Origin: Deltaproteobacteria bacterium
GTDB lineage: Bacteria; Desulfobacterota; DSM-4660; Desulfatiglandales; HGW-15
DNA length: 5,157 nt
Direction of reading: 5' to 3'
Assembly (NCBI GenBank): GCA_030671095.1
Contig: DAOVAK010000251.1
Span: forward strand, 1-5,157
Shown: in pieces, positions 5,035-5,157 of the stretch
Position numbering within the stretch: position 1 is the first letter of the stretch
Layout: every line of letters starts with the position of its first letter
Notes under the pieces: model-generated
Database searches by the model: none
What the model was told of the DNA's origin: nothing
What the model saw: the letters and a program-made list of their open reading frames with translations, nothing else
Position numbers and translations under genes: made by a program

Positions 5035-5157
5035 ATGGATTTGGGCATCTTTTTCCAATGCCTGATAAACGGGCTGGCAATTGGCGGCCTATACGCGGTG
5101 GTGGCCTCCGGGTTTACGTTGGTGTTGGGCACCATGAAGATCTTCAACTTCGCCCAA
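5035..5157 (+). CDS. livH: Branched-chain amino acid-type ABC transporter permease LivH, N-terminal fragment cut by the window
   Basis: The 41 visible codons read MDLGIFFQCLINGLAIGGLY, then a hydrophobic stretch AVVASGFTLVLG, then TMKIFNFAQ. This is the typical first membrane helix and following turn of LivH-family inner-membrane permeases, where LxNGLxxGxxYAxxAxGxxLxxG precedes a conserved xxxNFAH. Here the last position is Q and not H, a tolerated change in the family. LivH forms the transmembrane channel with LivM, powered by the LivG and LivF ATPases, and takes ligand from the binding protein encoded at 3251-4498. The remaining transporter genes would be expected downstream. The large repeat-filled gap before it may partly uncouple it from the binding-protein gene, though no clear separate promoter was found. 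Confidence 0.85.
   Translation, partial: MDLGIFFQCLINGLAIGGLYAVVASGFTLVLGTMKIFNFAQ

Noticed and set aside
4663..5058. 131-residue open frame on the - strand
   Set aside because: It reads through repeat hairpins, is proline- and glycine-rich without domain features, and overlaps the start of the permease gene.

Overview
The window looks like part of a chromosome from an anaerobic, Gram-negative-type bacterium. The signs are a ferredoxin-dependent 2-oxoacid oxidoreductase, a corrinoid/iron-sulfur reductase of the reductive-dehalogenase type, and a periplasmic binding protein that has a signal peptide but no lipobox. The intergenic DNA is full of GC-rich palindromic repeats of a kind I associate with sediment Desulfobacterota (Deltaproteobacteria) and related lineages. 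That placement is an inference from gene content and repeat style, not from a marker gene.

All genes are on the + strand. Bases 1-915 hold the 3' part of porA, whose start lies before the window. porB (881-1795) overlaps its end by 35 bp. A 94-bp gap filled mostly by a palindromic repeat (1801-1873) separates porB from a 408-residue reductive-dehalogenase-like protein (1890-3116). This protein has two [4Fe-4S] motifs but no Tat signal. A 134-bp gap follows, with a possible weak terminator and an inverted repeat. Next comes a branched-chain-amino-acid-type ABC transporter binding protein (3251-4498) with a very strong ribosome binding site. A 536-bp gene-free stretch (4499-5034) is a patchwork of at least six palindromic or repeated modules, including an inverted second copy of the 1801-1873 repeat. 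The window ends in the first 41 codons of a LivH-type permease (5035-5157).

A plausible joint role, inferred only from context, is as follows. The ABC system imports an organic acid or amino-acid-like compound, PorAB oxidises a 2-oxoacid to acyl-CoA and reduces ferredoxin, and the cytoplasmic corrinoid reductase may use that low-potential electron source to reduce an unidentified (halogenated or other) substrate. No membrane anchor (RdhB) is present inside the window, which argues against the usual respiratory dehalogenase arrangement.
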